Assembly (NCBI GenBank): GCA_041853585.1
Contig: JBGZSM010000103.1
Span: forward strand, 1 to 31,102
Reading direction: 5' to 3'
Length of the DNA stretch: 31,102 bases
Source: JAUNKE01 sp041853585
Lineage (GTDB): Bacteria > Bacillota > Clostridia > Peptostreptococcales > Filifactoraceae
Position numbers and translations under genes: made by a program. A model generated the notes under the pieces. The model was not told the DNA's origin. It worked only from the letters and a program-made list of their open reading frames with translations, and did not search any database. Of this stretch, positions 14,513 to 23,153 are shown piece by piece (position 1 is the first letter of the stretch; each line of letters opens with the position of its first letter).

Positions 14513-15937
14513 TTAATTATCCCAATTTACAAAACCTGCGATAAAGAACAATACAATGCCCATTATCGAAATCTGCAATGCGATTACCGCCATCCACTCC
14601 GGATATACAAAGTTTACGATGAGCGCAAGAATCGCCATGATAATACACAAAAACTCAGGGGTTTTGCTCAGACGACGCGATTTTTTTGAAAGAATCGCTC
14701 CGAATAACGCGAGCACCGATAGGATGAAAGGTATCCATGCAACCTTTTCGTATTTTAAAATCGTCATCAATCCCATGATAATCCAAGGCACAAGCAGCCA
14801 CAATCTCCTCGGAATCGAAACACCTTTTTTGACTTCATGATGCTCCGGCTCGGTCGCGGATTCATGCCCATGAGTAGACTCCTGCGCCGGATTCTGCGAA
14901 TAGCTTTCCGCGGAAGTCGTCGTCAATCCGTCACTTGAAATTGTAATCAGCGAATCGGAATGAATTTCGTCAATATTATCCAAGATATTGGACGATGGAA
15001 CTTCTTCCTGCACAGATTCTGTTTTTTCTCCGATCTCCCGCGCCTTCGTCTCCTCGGTTTTTTGCTCATCCGTACTCACCGACTCCCCATTTTCTCCAAT
15101 TACGGAATAATTGGAAGAAAAATGTTCCTGCATATTAGGCGCTTCACCTGAATATTCCTCGGTGGAATCCGTTTCGCTCTCATCCTTTGCTTCATTTGTC
15201 TCCGTGGATGATATATCCTGAGCGACAGTCTCGTATGTTTCAGCATTTTCAGCCGTCGCTCCTTCCGGCTCGACAAAGTCAGCATCCGCTATAAATTCGG
15301 AATTTTGCTCGTCCGATTCCTCCATATCGGTCACTTCATCCGAAACGAAAACTTCACTTTCCGATTCGGCAGCTAAAGCATCCGGCATCAAATCTTCTTG
15401 CAGCGATTCCTCATTTTTCTCTTCGCTTACCTGCGTTTCAAATGTCGTCCCGTTCTGTGCATCGGAATTCTCACTATTTGAGTCCTCAGCATCCGAATCG
15501 GCTGAGTGTGAAGTTTCCGTCGGCAACGATTCCACCTGCTCGGCCCGCTCCGTTAATCCTTCGATTCTCTGCTGCAAATCTTCTTCTCCCAAACTGTCAA
15601 CGATGAGCATGTTTCCGATATTGTAAAAAATCATATTCTTGTCCAGCTTATTCGGGTCATAGACCAAAATATCCTGTAACTCGGCAGCTTCTTCCGGCAC
15701 ATAGATAATCAGCTCATAAGAGCCCAACTCGAACATGACATTGGATTGAGCCGAGGTAATTTTTTTTCCCCACAACTCCTGCTCATCCAGCAGTTCCTTC
15801 AGAACCCCCGTATCGTCGCCAATCAATTCAAGCTGATAACCCTGTGATTTCTTGGCTTCAACATACTCATTGATAAGCTGCGTATTGCTGTGCCCTGAGC
15901 CGAATTGCCTCTTTACGATAATCAGTATCTTTTTCAT
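14513..15937 (-). CDS. uncharacterised membrane protein with a long acidic linker
   Basis: A 474-residue protein I do not recognise. Residues 1 to about 125 look folded and cytoplasmic (beta-alpha start KKILIIVKRQFGSGHS, then YELIIYVPEEAAELQDILVY). Residues about 130-365 are strongly acidic, rich in Glu, Asp, Ser and Thr and low in hydrophobics, so probably disordered. The last about 100 residues hold four membrane helices (LWLLVPWIIMGLMTIL, WIPFILSVLALFGAIL, FLCIIMAILALIVNFVY, AVIALQISIMGIVLFFIAGF). It sits between the ThrE-type exporter genes and the FMN enzyme, 19 bases after the former, with GAGGTGA before the ATG. A role linked to the exporter is suggested only by position. No catalytic motif was seen. 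Confidence 0.85.
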   Translation of the reverse strand: MKKILIIVKRQFGSGHSNTQLINEYVEAKKSQGYQLELIGDDTGVLKELLDEQELWGKKITSAQSNVMFELGSYELIIYVPEEAAELQDILVYDPNKLDKNMIFYNIGNMLIVDSLGEEDLQQRIEGLTERAEQVESLPTETSHSADSDAEDSNSENSDAQNGTTFETQVSEEKNEESLQEDLMPDALAAESESEVFVSDEVTDMEESDEQNSEFIADADFVEPEGATAENAETYETVAQDISSTETNEAKDESETDSTEEYSGEAPNMQEHFSSNYSVIGENGESVSTDEQKTEETKAREIGEKTESVQEEVPSSNILDNIDEIHSDSLITISSDGLTTTSAESYSQNPAQESTHGHESATEPEHHEVKKGVSIPRRLWLLVPWIIMGLMTILKYEKVAWIPFILSVLALFGAILSKKSRRLSKTPEFLCIIMAILALIVNFVYPEWMAVIALQISIMGIVLFFIAGFVNWDN

Positions 15938-15956
15938 TCTTCACCTCAATTCCAAT

Positions 15957-16460
15957 TTATTCAAATATCGATTCGATATTTTCTTCCATTTCCTTTTTTC
16001 CATTTGATTTTGAGTTTTTCTGCTTTCTTTTCTCCAATACCTTTTTTCGAAAACTGCCCAGCGACGACATGATGATGATTCCAAGTGCAATCGCTCCGGC
16101 ATTTTTGAGTGTATCGAACATCGCCTCAAAACCCATGTTCAATTCATTTCTTGTAAAAAAGTACATTGTGCGATAAAGCGCATACCCCGGCACCAAAGGA
16201 TAAATGCCCGGAATGGAGAATAGCGTCGACGGACTCTTGGTTCGAATTGCAAAACTCTCCGCCAAAAACGCCACCGCCATCGTCGCCAACAAATATGCCC
16301 AAGCCGATGCCATTCCCGATTGAATCAGAAAAATGCTGAGCATCCAGCCCACCGCTCCCGTCAAACCGACCCATACCAGAATTTTTCTCGGGATGTTGAA
16401 GAATACCGCAAAGCCGAGCGTTGCGATAAAGGCGCAAATCAAATTGAGTATCCAGCTCAT
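15957..16460 (-). CDS. threonine/serine exporter family protein, small subunit (ThrE_2/DUF3815 type)
   Basis: A 167-residue membrane protein with about five hydrophobic segments, matching the C-terminal half of ThrE, the H+-driven threonine/serine exporter known from Corynebacterium. The GIYPLVPGYALYRTMY stretch and the proline/glycine-containing helices are typical of this half. The N-terminus overlaps the stop codon of the upstream exporter gene by one base (TAATG), with GGAGGTGGG as ribosome binding site, so the two are almost surely translated together and form one transporter. The last about 35 residues are charged (rich in Lys and Glu) and probably cytoplasmic. Confidence 0.88.
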   Translation of the reverse strand: MSWILNLICAFIATLGFAVFFNIPRKILVWVGLTGAVGWMLSIFLIQSGMASAWAYLLATMAVAFLAESFAIRTKSPSTLFSIPGIYPLVPGYALYRTMYFFTRNELNMGFEAMFDTLKNAGAIALGIIIMSSLGSFRKKVLEKRKQKNSKSNGKKEMEENIESIFE

Positions 16461-17239
16461 TACATCCCACCTCCAAATCTATGGAACAGTGCCAGCACCG
16501 AACCGATGGACACCGCAATGGAGACGGCAATCAGAAAGGCTTCAAAAGCACGCGACACCCCCGAAATCAAATCGCCCTCGATAAAGTCCCGCAGTCCGTT
16601 GGTCAACGAGAAACCCGGAAGCTGCGGCATAATCGCCGCCGCGATAATCATATCCCGATTTTCGCCCAAGCCGAGTCCGGACAGCACAACGGCAAAAAAT
16701 GCAATCAATGCCGAGCAAATCGAGTTCATCAAAAACTGATTTACATCGTAGCCGTCCAAAATAAATCCAACTTTGATGGCGAACATCGACACCAAGAAAC
16801 CGCAAACCATATCCGATACCGTTCCGCCGAACAGGTAAGCGAACATCGAGGATGCCAAACCGCACCAGATGATTCGCACCGGTACGCTGTACGAAGTTTT
16901 TGCGGAAATCGCCCGCAGCTCCCGATGCGCTTCCTCCAATGTTTTTTGTCCCGAAACAAAGTCGCGCGACACCGAATTGACCAGCGAGATGCGCTCAAAA
17001 TTGGTCGAGCGTTTGGCAATCCGTTTCATAAAACTGTAACCGTCATGTCGGTCATCGCCAATCATAATAACCGTTGGCGTGACAAAGGAAGTGACATAGC
17101 TCAGCCCCCGCGATGTGCAAATCCGGCGAATCGTATCTTCCACCCGATAGGTTTCCGCTCCGTTGGTCAACATAACCTCACCGGCGAACAACGCGAGTGC
17201 AAGCACTCTTTTTCTATCCTGTTTATTTAATACTTCCAT
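16460..17239 (-). CDS. threonine/serine exporter family protein, large subunit (ThrE N-terminal/DUF1212 type)
   Basis: A 259-residue protein. Residues 1 to about 115 form the conserved cytoplasmic domain (LTNGAETYRVEDTIRRIC, then YVTSFVTPTVIMI), and the rest carries about five membrane helices with PQLPGFSLTNGLRDFIEGD, the ThrE/DUF1212 signature. With the small protein downstream it makes a split form of the fused ThrE exporter. Known ThrE exports threonine and serine; in this organism the direction and substrate are unproven. AGGTGA precedes the ATG, and the yacL stop is 8 bases upstream. A link with the ThrC-ThrB fusion at 2517-4892 is plausible, but the two lie in different units. Confidence 0.9.
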   Translation of the reverse strand: MEVLNKQDRKRVLALALFAGEVMLTNGAETYRVEDTIRRICTSRGLSYVTSFVTPTVIMIGDDRHDGYSFMKRIAKRSTNFERISLVNSVSRDFVSGQKTLEEAHRELRAISAKTSYSVPVRIIWCGLASSMFAYLFGGTVSDMVCGFLVSMFAIKVGFILDGYDVNQFLMNSICSALIAFFAVVLSGLGLGENRDMIIAAAIMPQLPGFSLTNGLRDFIEGDLISGVSRAFEAFLIAVSIAVSIGSVLALFHRFGGGM

Positions 17240-17247
17240 CGCTTCAC

Positions 17248-18324
17248 CTATTTCTGTCGGGCAAAAATCATTCGTCCGGCTGCCGTCTGCAACACCGTTG
17301 TGACGACGACCGTAATCGTTTCGCCAATCAATCTCTTTGCATTCTCCACAACAATCATCGTGCCGTCATCCAAGTACGCCACACCCTGATTGTGTTCTTT
17401 TCCTTCTTTGATAATCGTAACCACCATTTCTTCGCCGGGAATGACCACCGTCTTGACCGCATTGGCAAGCTCATTGATGTTGAGCACCTGCACGCCTTGA
17501 AATTGTGCCACTTTATTTAGATTGTAGTCATTGGTCAGCACTTGACCGTCCAAAGTCTGCGCTAATTTCAACAATTTCATATCCACTTCCGCAATCTCGG
17601 GGAAGTCCGTATTGGATATTTCCATCTCCAGCTTGAGCTTTTCCTGCATCGTGTTGAGAATGTCCAATCCGCGTCTCCCCTTCACGCGCTTGAGGTCATC
17701 CGACGAATCTGCGATATGCCGAAGCTCTTCGAGTACAAAATTCGGAACGATCAATTTCCCTTCCACAAATCCGGTCGCCGCAATATCCAAGATTCTACCA
17801 TCAATAATCACACTCGTATCCAAAACCTTCGGCGAGCCTTTGAGAACACGCCTACCCGTTCTCTCTTTTTGCGGAGAAATTCGATAGCTCTGTATCAAAG
17901 AAGAAATTTCGTCCTTTCTTCTCGTCGTCAACGCATAGCCTAAGAAAATAAAAAACATATACACGATAATGGTAAGCGCCGTTCCGACAAATGGAACTTT
18001 TGCGGTCAAGCCGCCGATAAAATAAGCAATAATAAGTCCGATAATCACGCCCATTGATGATATCAATAAATCCAACACCCCTACTTTTGCGGTTTCTCTT
18101 TCAATCATCGATATGGCCTCTTGTCCCGATTTTGTCAAAAAAGGCGTCAGCACTTCAAATAAAGCGCCGAAAGCAACCACCGAAATCGATAAACTGAACC
18201 ACTTTACCGCCGGCGAAATCACAAACTGATTCGTTTCCAACCTTTCCATCAGAAAAAGATACAAAGCAAATCCCAATGTCATCCCGACAAGCGAAAAAGC
18301 GACTCTAATTATCTTCTTAATCAT
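17248..18324 (-). CDS. yacL: PIN/TRAM domain membrane protein YacL
   Basis: A 358-residue membrane-anchored protein of the YacL family, widespread in Firmicutes. Residues 1 to about 135 carry four membrane helices; about 160-285 form a PIN nuclease-like domain (KVLDTSVIIDGRI with acidic metal ligands, then EELRHIAD and LTNDYNL); the last about 65 residues form a TRAM RNA-binding domain (IPGEEMVVTIIKEG, GVAYLDDGTMIVV). The family is thought to act on RNA, but the cellular role is poorly defined. The frame also has a GTG two codons earlier (18330), but it is only one base from AGGAGG; the ATG at 18324 has the right distance and is preferred. It heads a five-gene operon. Confidence 0.9.
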   Translation of the reverse strand: MIKKIIRVAFSLVGMTLGFALYLFLMERLETNQFVISPAVKWFSLSISVVAFGALFEVLTPFLTKSGQEAISMIERETAKVGVLDLLISSMGVIIGLIIAYFIGGLTAKVPFVGTALTIIVYMFFIFLGYALTTRRKDEISSLIQSYRISPQKERTGRRVLKGSPKVLDTSVIIDGRILDIAATGFVEGKLIVPNFVLEELRHIADSSDDLKRVKGRRGLDILNTMQEKLKLEMEISNTDFPEIAEVDMKLLKLAQTLDGQVLTNDYNLNKVAQFQGVQVLNINELANAVKTVVIPGEEMVVTIIKEGKEHNQGVAYLDDGTMIVVENAKRLIGETITVVVTTVLQTAAGRMIFARQK

Positions 18325-18358
18325 TTTCACACCTCCTTTCGTTTGTTATTCTTAAAAA

Positions 18359-18387
18359 AGTATATCAAAAAATTAGCGGAAAATAAA
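18359..18387 (-). promoter_or_regulatory. candidate promoter of the yacL operon
   Basis: Minus strand TATACT (18364-18359) with TTTATT 17 bases upstream (18387-18382), between the rex terminator and the yacL ribosome binding site. Confidence 0.4.
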
Positions 18388-18405
18388 GAGTTTCCATCCA
18401 AGTAT

Positions 18406-18439
18406 AAAAAAAAAACGCATAATCCAAAAGGATTATACG
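18406..18439 (-). terminator. terminator of rex
   Basis: Minus-strand stem CGTATAATCC / GGATTATGCG (one G-T pair) with loop TTTT (18439-18416), followed by ten T (18415-18406). Confidence 0.93.
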
Positions 18440-18454
18440 CTTTCTGATTTCAAA

Positions 18455-19102
18455 CTATTTTTTAAACAACTCCGGCTCGTTGATCATATATGACAAAACA
18501 AAGAGCGAGTCGCTCAGATGTGCATTTTCCACGATGATATTTTTAGGTACTTCCAAATCGATCGGTGCAAAATTCCAAATCCCTTTGATATTAGTATCCG
18601 CCACGCGGTCGACCACGGTTTGCGCATGCTCCTTCGGCGTTGCGATGATAATGATTTTTACATTATTTTCCATCACATAATCACGCAGGCCTTCAATGTC
18701 GTGAATCTCCAAATCACGAACCTTGAGTCCGATCAGCTTCGGATTTGCGTCAAACATCGCAGAGATTTTAAAACCTCTGTTCGAAAACCAAGGATAATTC
18801 GCCAATGCCTGACCCATATTTCCCGCACCGACGACCACCGCATTGTATTCTTTGTCCAATCCGAGAATTTTTCCGATTTCTTCATACAAATCCTCGACAT
18901 TGTAGCCGTAGCCCTGCTGACCGAAACCTCCAAAATTATTCAAATCCTGTCTGATTTGTGAAGCGGTAAAACCGATTATGTCACTCAATTCCTTTGATGA
19001 GATGCGAAAAACATCCTTGTCCAATAAATCTTTTAAATATCGATGGTACTTCGGCAATCGACGAATGACCGCCATTGAAATTTGCTTTTCTGTTTTGCTC
19101 AC
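18455..19102 (-). CDS. rex: redox-sensing transcriptional repressor Rex
   Basis: A 215-residue dimeric repressor that senses the NADH/NAD+ ratio. Residues 1 to about 80 form the winged-helix domain (RRLPKYHRYLKDLL, then TASQIRQDLNNFGGFG), and the rest is a Rossmann domain with VVGAGNMGQAL for NADH binding and the C-terminal swapped helix (SYMINEPELFKK). In clostridia Rex is known to control fermentation genes, in C. difficile also glycine and proline reduction. It is a single gene with its own promoter and terminator, divergent from the ABC-F gene. The start is GTG at 19102 with AGGGGTGG upstream. I saw no good Rex palindrome (TTGTTAA-N4-TTAACAA type) in front of the grd operon. Confidence 0.95.
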   Translation of the reverse strand: MSKTEKQISMAVIRRLPKYHRYLKDLLDKDVFRISSKELSDIIGFTASQIRQDLNNFGGFGQQGYGYNVEDLYEEIGKILGLDKEYNAVVVGAGNMGQALANYPWFSNRGFKISAMFDANPKLIGLKVRDLEIHDIEGLRDYVMENNVKIIIIATPKEHAQTVVDRVADTNIKGIWNFAPIDLEVPKNIIVENAHLSDSLFVLSYMINEPELFKK

Positions 19103-19147
19103 TTTGCCACCCCTGTTCTACACTTAATTTTGATTTACGATATAATA

Positions 19148-19176
19148 ATTAAAACAAAAAAATTGGCGAATGTCAA
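19148..19176 (-). promoter_or_regulatory. promoter of rex
   Basis: Minus strand TTGACA (19176-19171) and TTTAAT (19153-19148), exactly 17 bases apart, 45 bases before the rex start. Confidence 0.65.
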
Positions 19177-19205
19177 ATGTTTTAACAATCTTTTTTGAAA
19201 GTTTG

Positions 19206-19214
19206 TGATATAAT
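19206..19214 (+). promoter_or_regulatory. extended -10 promoter of the ABC-F gene
   Basis: TGATATAAT, an extended -10 box, 31 bases before the ATG at 19246. No good -35 is visible. A second TATAAT at 19222-19227 is too close to the start to be likely. Confidence 0.5.
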
Positions 19215-19245
19215 CTTTGTGTATAATAAATTTTTGGAGTGAAAA

Positions 19246-21183
19246 ATGATAACTTTATCCGTTAATAATTTAAAAAAATCCTATGGCATTGATACCATTA
19301 TCGAAAATATATCATTTGCCGTCAACGAAAATGAAAAAGTCGGCATCGTCGGTCCCAACGGCGCAGGGAAAACCACATTATTCAAAATAATCTCCGGAGA
19401 AATCGAAAAAGACGAAGGACAGATTTTTTGGGGAAAGGACATTCGCTTCGGCTATCTGGAGCAAAATGTCAGCACTCATTCCGAGGCGACGATTTGGGAT
19501 GAGGTGCTCACCATCTTTGCCGATGTCATCGCTTTGGAGCAAGAATTGCGTCATTTGGAAAACGAAATCGCCGCCAAGCACGATTCCCCCGAATTTGACA
19601 AATTGATGAACGAGTATGCGACCAAAAGCGACCGCTTTGACGCCATCAACGGTTTTTCATACAAAAGTGAAGCGACCGGCATCTTGCTTGGGCTCGGATT
19701 CAGCGAGCAAGACTTTGCCAAAGAGCTCAAACTTCTTTCCGGCGGAGAGAAAACGAGATTGATGCTCTCCAAACTGCTGCTCAAGAAGCCTGATGTGCTG
19801 CTGCTCGATGAGCCGACCAACCATTTGGACACCCAATCGGTCGAATGGCTCGAAAACTATCTGAAACAATATCGGGGCAATGTGTTCATCATTTCGCATG
19901 ACCGATACTTTCTGGATAAAACGGTCGATACGATTATGGAGATTCAAAATAAAAATCTCACCATCTATCCCGGAAATTATACCGACTACACTTACAAAAG
20001 AGATATTTTAAGAGCGCAACTCGAAAAACAATACAAAGAAAATCAGGAAGAGATTCAAAGACAAAGAGATATCATCGCGCAGCTCCGCGCATTCGGACGC
20101 GAGAAGCAGGTCAAGCGAGCGCGAAGTCGGGAAAAATTGCTCGGCAAGATGGAAGTCGTTGAAAAGCCGCACAGCATTCAGAAAAAGGCGAGCATTCGTT
20201 TCACCCCTTCGATCGTCAGCGGATACGAAGTCATGCATGCGAAAGAGCTTGCCAAAGCTTTTGATCAAAGAGTGTTATTTGAAAATCTCAGCTTCGATAT
20301 TTTCCGAGGTGAAAAGGTCGCACTCATCGGTCCGAACGGCATCGGAAAAACCACTTTGTTCAACATTTTGCTCTGCAAAGATTCGGATTTCAGCGGGCAA
20401 ATCCAATTCGGCACCAATGTCAATCCACTCTACTTTGACCAAACACGCTCGGATTTGAATCCGAACAACAGCATTTTGAACGAGGTGTGGAATGCGTACC
20501 CGCATTTGAATCAAACGGATGTCCGAAATTATTTGGCTGCATTTTTGTTCACCGGCGAAGAAGTGTTCAAACCGATTGCATCTCTCAGCGGTGGCGAGCA
20601 GGCGAGAATCTCTTTGCTCAAGCTGATGCTTTCCAAAGGAAATTTTTTATTTTTGGACGAGCCGACCAATCATTTGGATATCGATTCAAAAGAAGTCTTG
20701 GAACTTGCACTGAGCGCATACGAGGGGACCATCTTTTTTATCTCGCATGACCGATACTTTGTCAATGCGCTGGCGGATCGAATCATCGAATTCTCTCCGG
20801 AAGGCGTGCGCGAGTTCTTAGGAAATTACGACGACTACCAATACACTCTGCAAACCGAGCGCGAGGAAAAAGAGAAGATACTCGCGGAAAGTAAAACGCC
20901 GACGAATAAGACGCAACAAAAACAGCAGTATAAAAAAGAAAAAGAAAAAGTCAGTGAGCAAAGGCGTCTCAAAAATGCCATCAAGAGCGCTGAAGAAACA
21001 ATCGCCGAACTCGAAAAGGAACTTGAGAAAATCGACGATCTCATGTGTCTTGAAGAAATTTATTCCGACCCGCAAAAGTCATTGGATGTGATGAATCAAA
21101 AAAACGAAGCCGAAAACAAATTGGATCGGGCAATGCAGGAATGGGAAGAATATCATCTCGCTTTGGAAGAATATTTCTCCTAA
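19246..21183 (+). CDS. ABC-F family ATP-binding protein (YdiF/Uup-like)
   Basis: A 645-residue soluble protein with two ABC ATPase domains and no membrane segment. Domain 1 has Walker A GPNGAGKTT (about 36-44), signature LSGGEKTR and Walker B VLLLDEPTNHLD. A charged interdomain linker follows (about 255-310, with RQRDIIAQLRAFGREKQ), the P-site tRNA interaction motif region of ABC-F proteins. Domain 2 has GPNGIGKTT, LSGGEQAR and FLFLDEPTNHLD. The C-terminal about 100 residues form a coiled coil (KSAEETIAELEKELEKID), as in YdiF/Uup. ABC-F proteins act on the ribosome; some relieve stalling and some give resistance to ribosome-targeting antibiotics, which the sequence cannot tell apart. The single gene is divergent from rex, with GGAGTGA before the ATG and a terminator at 21337. 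Confidence 0.93.
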   Translation: MITLSVNNLKKSYGIDTIIENISFAVNENEKVGIVGPNGAGKTTLFKIISGEIEKDEGQIFWGKDIRFGYLEQNVSTHSEATIWDEVLTIFADVIALEQELRHLENEIAAKHDSPEFDKLMNEYATKSDRFDAINGFSYKSEATGILLGLGFSEQDFAKELKLLSGGEKTRLMLSKLLLKKPDVLLLDEPTNHLDTQSVEWLENYLKQYRGNVFIISHDRYFLDKTVDTIMEIQNKNLTIYPGNYTDYTYKRDILRAQLEKQYKENQEEIQRQRDIIAQLRAFGREKQVKRARSREKLLGKMEVVEKPHSIQKKASIRFTPSIVSGYEVMHAKELAKAFDQRVLFENLSFDIFRGEKVALIGPNGIGKTTLFNILLCKDSDFSGQIQFGTNVNPLYFDQTRSDLNPNNSILNEVWNAYPHLNQTDVRNYLAAFLFTGEEVFKPIASLSGGEQARISLLKLMLSKGNFLFLDEPTNHLDIDSKEVLELALSAYEGTIFFISHDRYFVNALADRIIEFSPEGVREFLGNYDDYQYTLQTEREEKEKILAESKTPTNKTQQKQQYKKEKEKVSEQRRLKNAIKSAEETIAELEKELEKIDDLMCLEEIYSDPQKSLDVMNQKNEAENKLDRAMQEWEEYHLALEEYFS

Positions 21184-21330
21184 TTCGATTTTGGAATATT
21201 TGTTTCAAAATTGTTTCTGAATCCGAATCGCTTTTTCGATTGTTGAATTCCGAATCCGTTTTGTATTTTGATTTTTGGATTTCGATCTCGGATTCTCTAT
21301 TTTTATTTTTGATTTTGAATTTCGATTTAC
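21184..21330. repeat. low-complexity spacer of GATTTTGAATTTCGATTT type
   Basis: Gene-free stretch after the ABC-F stop, composed of degenerate words such as GAATCCG, TTTTGATTTTTGGATTTCGAT and GATTTTGAATTTCGATTT. GAATTTCGATTT (21317-21328) is identical to the word at 10777-10788. Confidence 0.5.
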
Positions 21331-21336
21331 AGCAAA

Positions 21337-21370
21337 TGACCCGCCTTTTTCAAGACGGGTCAAATTTTTT
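21337..21370 (+). terminator. terminator of the ABC-F gene
   Basis: 7-bp stem TGACCCG (21337-21343) / CGGGTCA (21356-21362), then a T tract (21365-21370). The minus strand has no T tract after the stem, so it serves the plus-strand gene. The stretch 21371-21493 up to the glnS stop is A+T-rich with no gene seen. Confidence 0.88.
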
Positions 21371-21493
21371 CATTTCTTTTCATTTTTTGCATTGCGGATT
21401 CTACATCAAATCTTTTATCGATTCAATTTCAAGATTTCATTTTCTATTTCAACTTGAATTTCCAATCCGATTAATTTTCCTCGCGAGCCGCGC

Positions 21494-23134
21494 CTAAATT
21501 TTAAACGAGCTTTTGAGGGCGACGGTTCGATTGAATACGAGTTTGCCTTCCGCAAAAAACTTGCTGTCCACCGCAAAATATCCATGGCGGAAGAATTGGA
21601 ATTTATCGCCTGCCTTCGCATTTTCAAGCGCCTGCTCCACATAGCCTTGCAAAATGGTCAGCGAATTCGGATTGATTTCCTCGCTACCGTCTCTAAAAAT
21701 CGGCTCAAACAGGCGAAACTCCGCCGGAACTGCATTTTTCGCATCCACCCAATGAATCGTTCCCTTTACTTTTCGAGCGGTAAAGCCGCTGCCGCTCTTC
21801 GTCTCGGGGTCATAGGTACAATGGATTTCAACCACATCGCCTTTTTCGTCCTTGATGACTTCATTGCATTTGATAAAATACGCATTTTTGAGTCGTACTT
21901 CGTTGCCCACATAAAGTCGGTGATATTTCGGCGGCGGATTTTCCATAAAATCGTCCCGCTCAATATAGATTTCCCGTGAAAACGGAATCTTACGAGAACC
22001 CATATCAATTTCCGCATCCGGATTGTTTTCCGCATCCAGATATTCCACTTCGCCCTCCGGATAATTCGTGATAACAACTTTGAGCGGATTGACGATTGCC
22101 ATCATGCGCGGCGCTTTTTTGAGCAGGTCTTCGCGCACGAAATGCTCCAAATAATTTTCATCCACGACCGAATTCGCTTTTGAAATACCGACCGCACGCA
22201 CGAATTCTTTGACGGCTTCCGGCGTATAACCCTTGCGTCGCAATCCTGAAATCGTCGGCATTCTCGGGTCATCCCAACCGTCAACGATGCCGTCGTCCAC
22301 CAATTTTTTGAGCAATCTTTTGCTCATGACGGTGTTGGTGATATTGAGTCTGGCGAATTCAATCTGTCGCGGCTTACCCTCCGTCTCGGTATGTTCAATC
22401 ACCCAATCGTAAAACGGACGATGATCCTCAAATTCGAGTGAGCACAGAGAATGGGTTATAAATTCAATCGCATCTTCGAGCGGATGCGCATAATCGTACA
22501 TCGGATAAATCGACCATTTGTCGCCCGTATTATGATGTGATGCCTTCAAAATACGATAGATGACCGGGTCACGCATATTGATATTCGGCGATGCCATATC
22601 GATTTTTGCACGCAACACCTTCTCACCGTTTTCAAATTCTCCATTTCTCATTCGCTCGAACAAGTCCAAATTCTCTTCAACTGAGCGCTCACGATATGGC
22701 GAATTCTTTCCCGGCTCCGTCAAAGTGCCGCGATATGCTCGGATTTCATCTCCGCTCAAATCATCGACATAGGCGAGTCCTTTTTTTATCAGCAGAATCG
22801 CTTTTTCATACATGAAATCAAAATAGTCGGATGCCCACAGCAATTTATCCCATTTGAATCCGAGCCATTCGACATCTTCTTTGATGGATTGTACATATTC
22901 CTCATCTTCCTTGATGGGATTGGTGTCGTCAAAACGCAGATTCGTCTTGCCGCCGAATTCCGACGCCATGTCAAAGTTCAAAGTGATTGCCTTGGCATGA
23001 CCGATGTGCAAATATCCGTTCGGCTCCGGCGGAAATCTTGTAATAATCGTGTCCTTGAGACCATTTTCAATATCTTCCATGATAAAGGTTTTAATAAAAT
23101 TGCTCGACATTGATTTCTTTTCACTGTTTTCCAT
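21494..23134 (-). CDS. glnS: glutaminyl-tRNA synthetase
   Basis: A 546-residue class I aminoacyl-tRNA synthetase that charges tRNA-Gln. The HIGH motif is in PPEPNGYLHIGHAKA (HIGH 43-46) and the KMSKS-type loop is VMSKR (269-273), the spacing expected for GlnRS. The GlnRS-specific FDDTNP follows at 68-73, and the C-terminal half forms the anticodon-binding beta-barrels. The frame extends upstream to 23302 but overlaps the preceding gene; AGGA and the ATG at 23134 give the typical N-terminus. Many Firmicutes make Gln-tRNA indirectly through GatCAB, so a dedicated GlnRS is a moderately informative trait. It is the last gene of a four-gene operon, 19 bases after the phosphoesterase. Confidence 0.95.
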   Translation of the reverse strand: MENSEKKSMSSNFIKTFIMEDIENGLKDTIITRFPPEPNGYLHIGHAKAITLNFDMASEFGGKTNLRFDDTNPIKEDEEYVQSIKEDVEWLGFKWDKLLWASDYFDFMYEKAILLIKKGLAYVDDLSGDEIRAYRGTLTEPGKNSPYRERSVEENLDLFERMRNGEFENGEKVLRAKIDMASPNINMRDPVIYRILKASHHNTGDKWSIYPMYDYAHPLEDAIEFITHSLCSLEFEDHRPFYDWVIEHTETEGKPRQIEFARLNITNTVMSKRLLKKLVDDGIVDGWDDPRMPTISGLRRKGYTPEAVKEFVRAVGISKANSVVDENYLEHFVREDLLKKAPRMMAIVNPLKVVITNYPEGEVEYLDAENNPDAEIDMGSRKIPFSREIYIERDDFMENPPPKYHRLYVGNEVRLKNAYFIKCNEVIKDEKGDVVEIHCTYDPETKSGSGFTARKVKGTIHWVDAKNAVPAEFRLFEPIFRDGSEEINPNSLTILQGYVEQALENAKAGDKFQFFRHGYFAVDSKFFAEGKLVFNRTVALKSSFKI

Positions 23135-23153
23135 AATGAGTCCTTTCTTTCGG

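Noticed and set aside
16481..17230. 249-codon plus-strand frame opposite the exporter gene
   Set aside because: Antisense to a clear ThrE-type coding region; composition (His, Arg, Gln rich) is typical of a shadow frame.
18480..18961. Plus-strand frames across rex
   Set aside because: They are antisense to a clear Rex gene with intact winged helix and Rossmann motifs.
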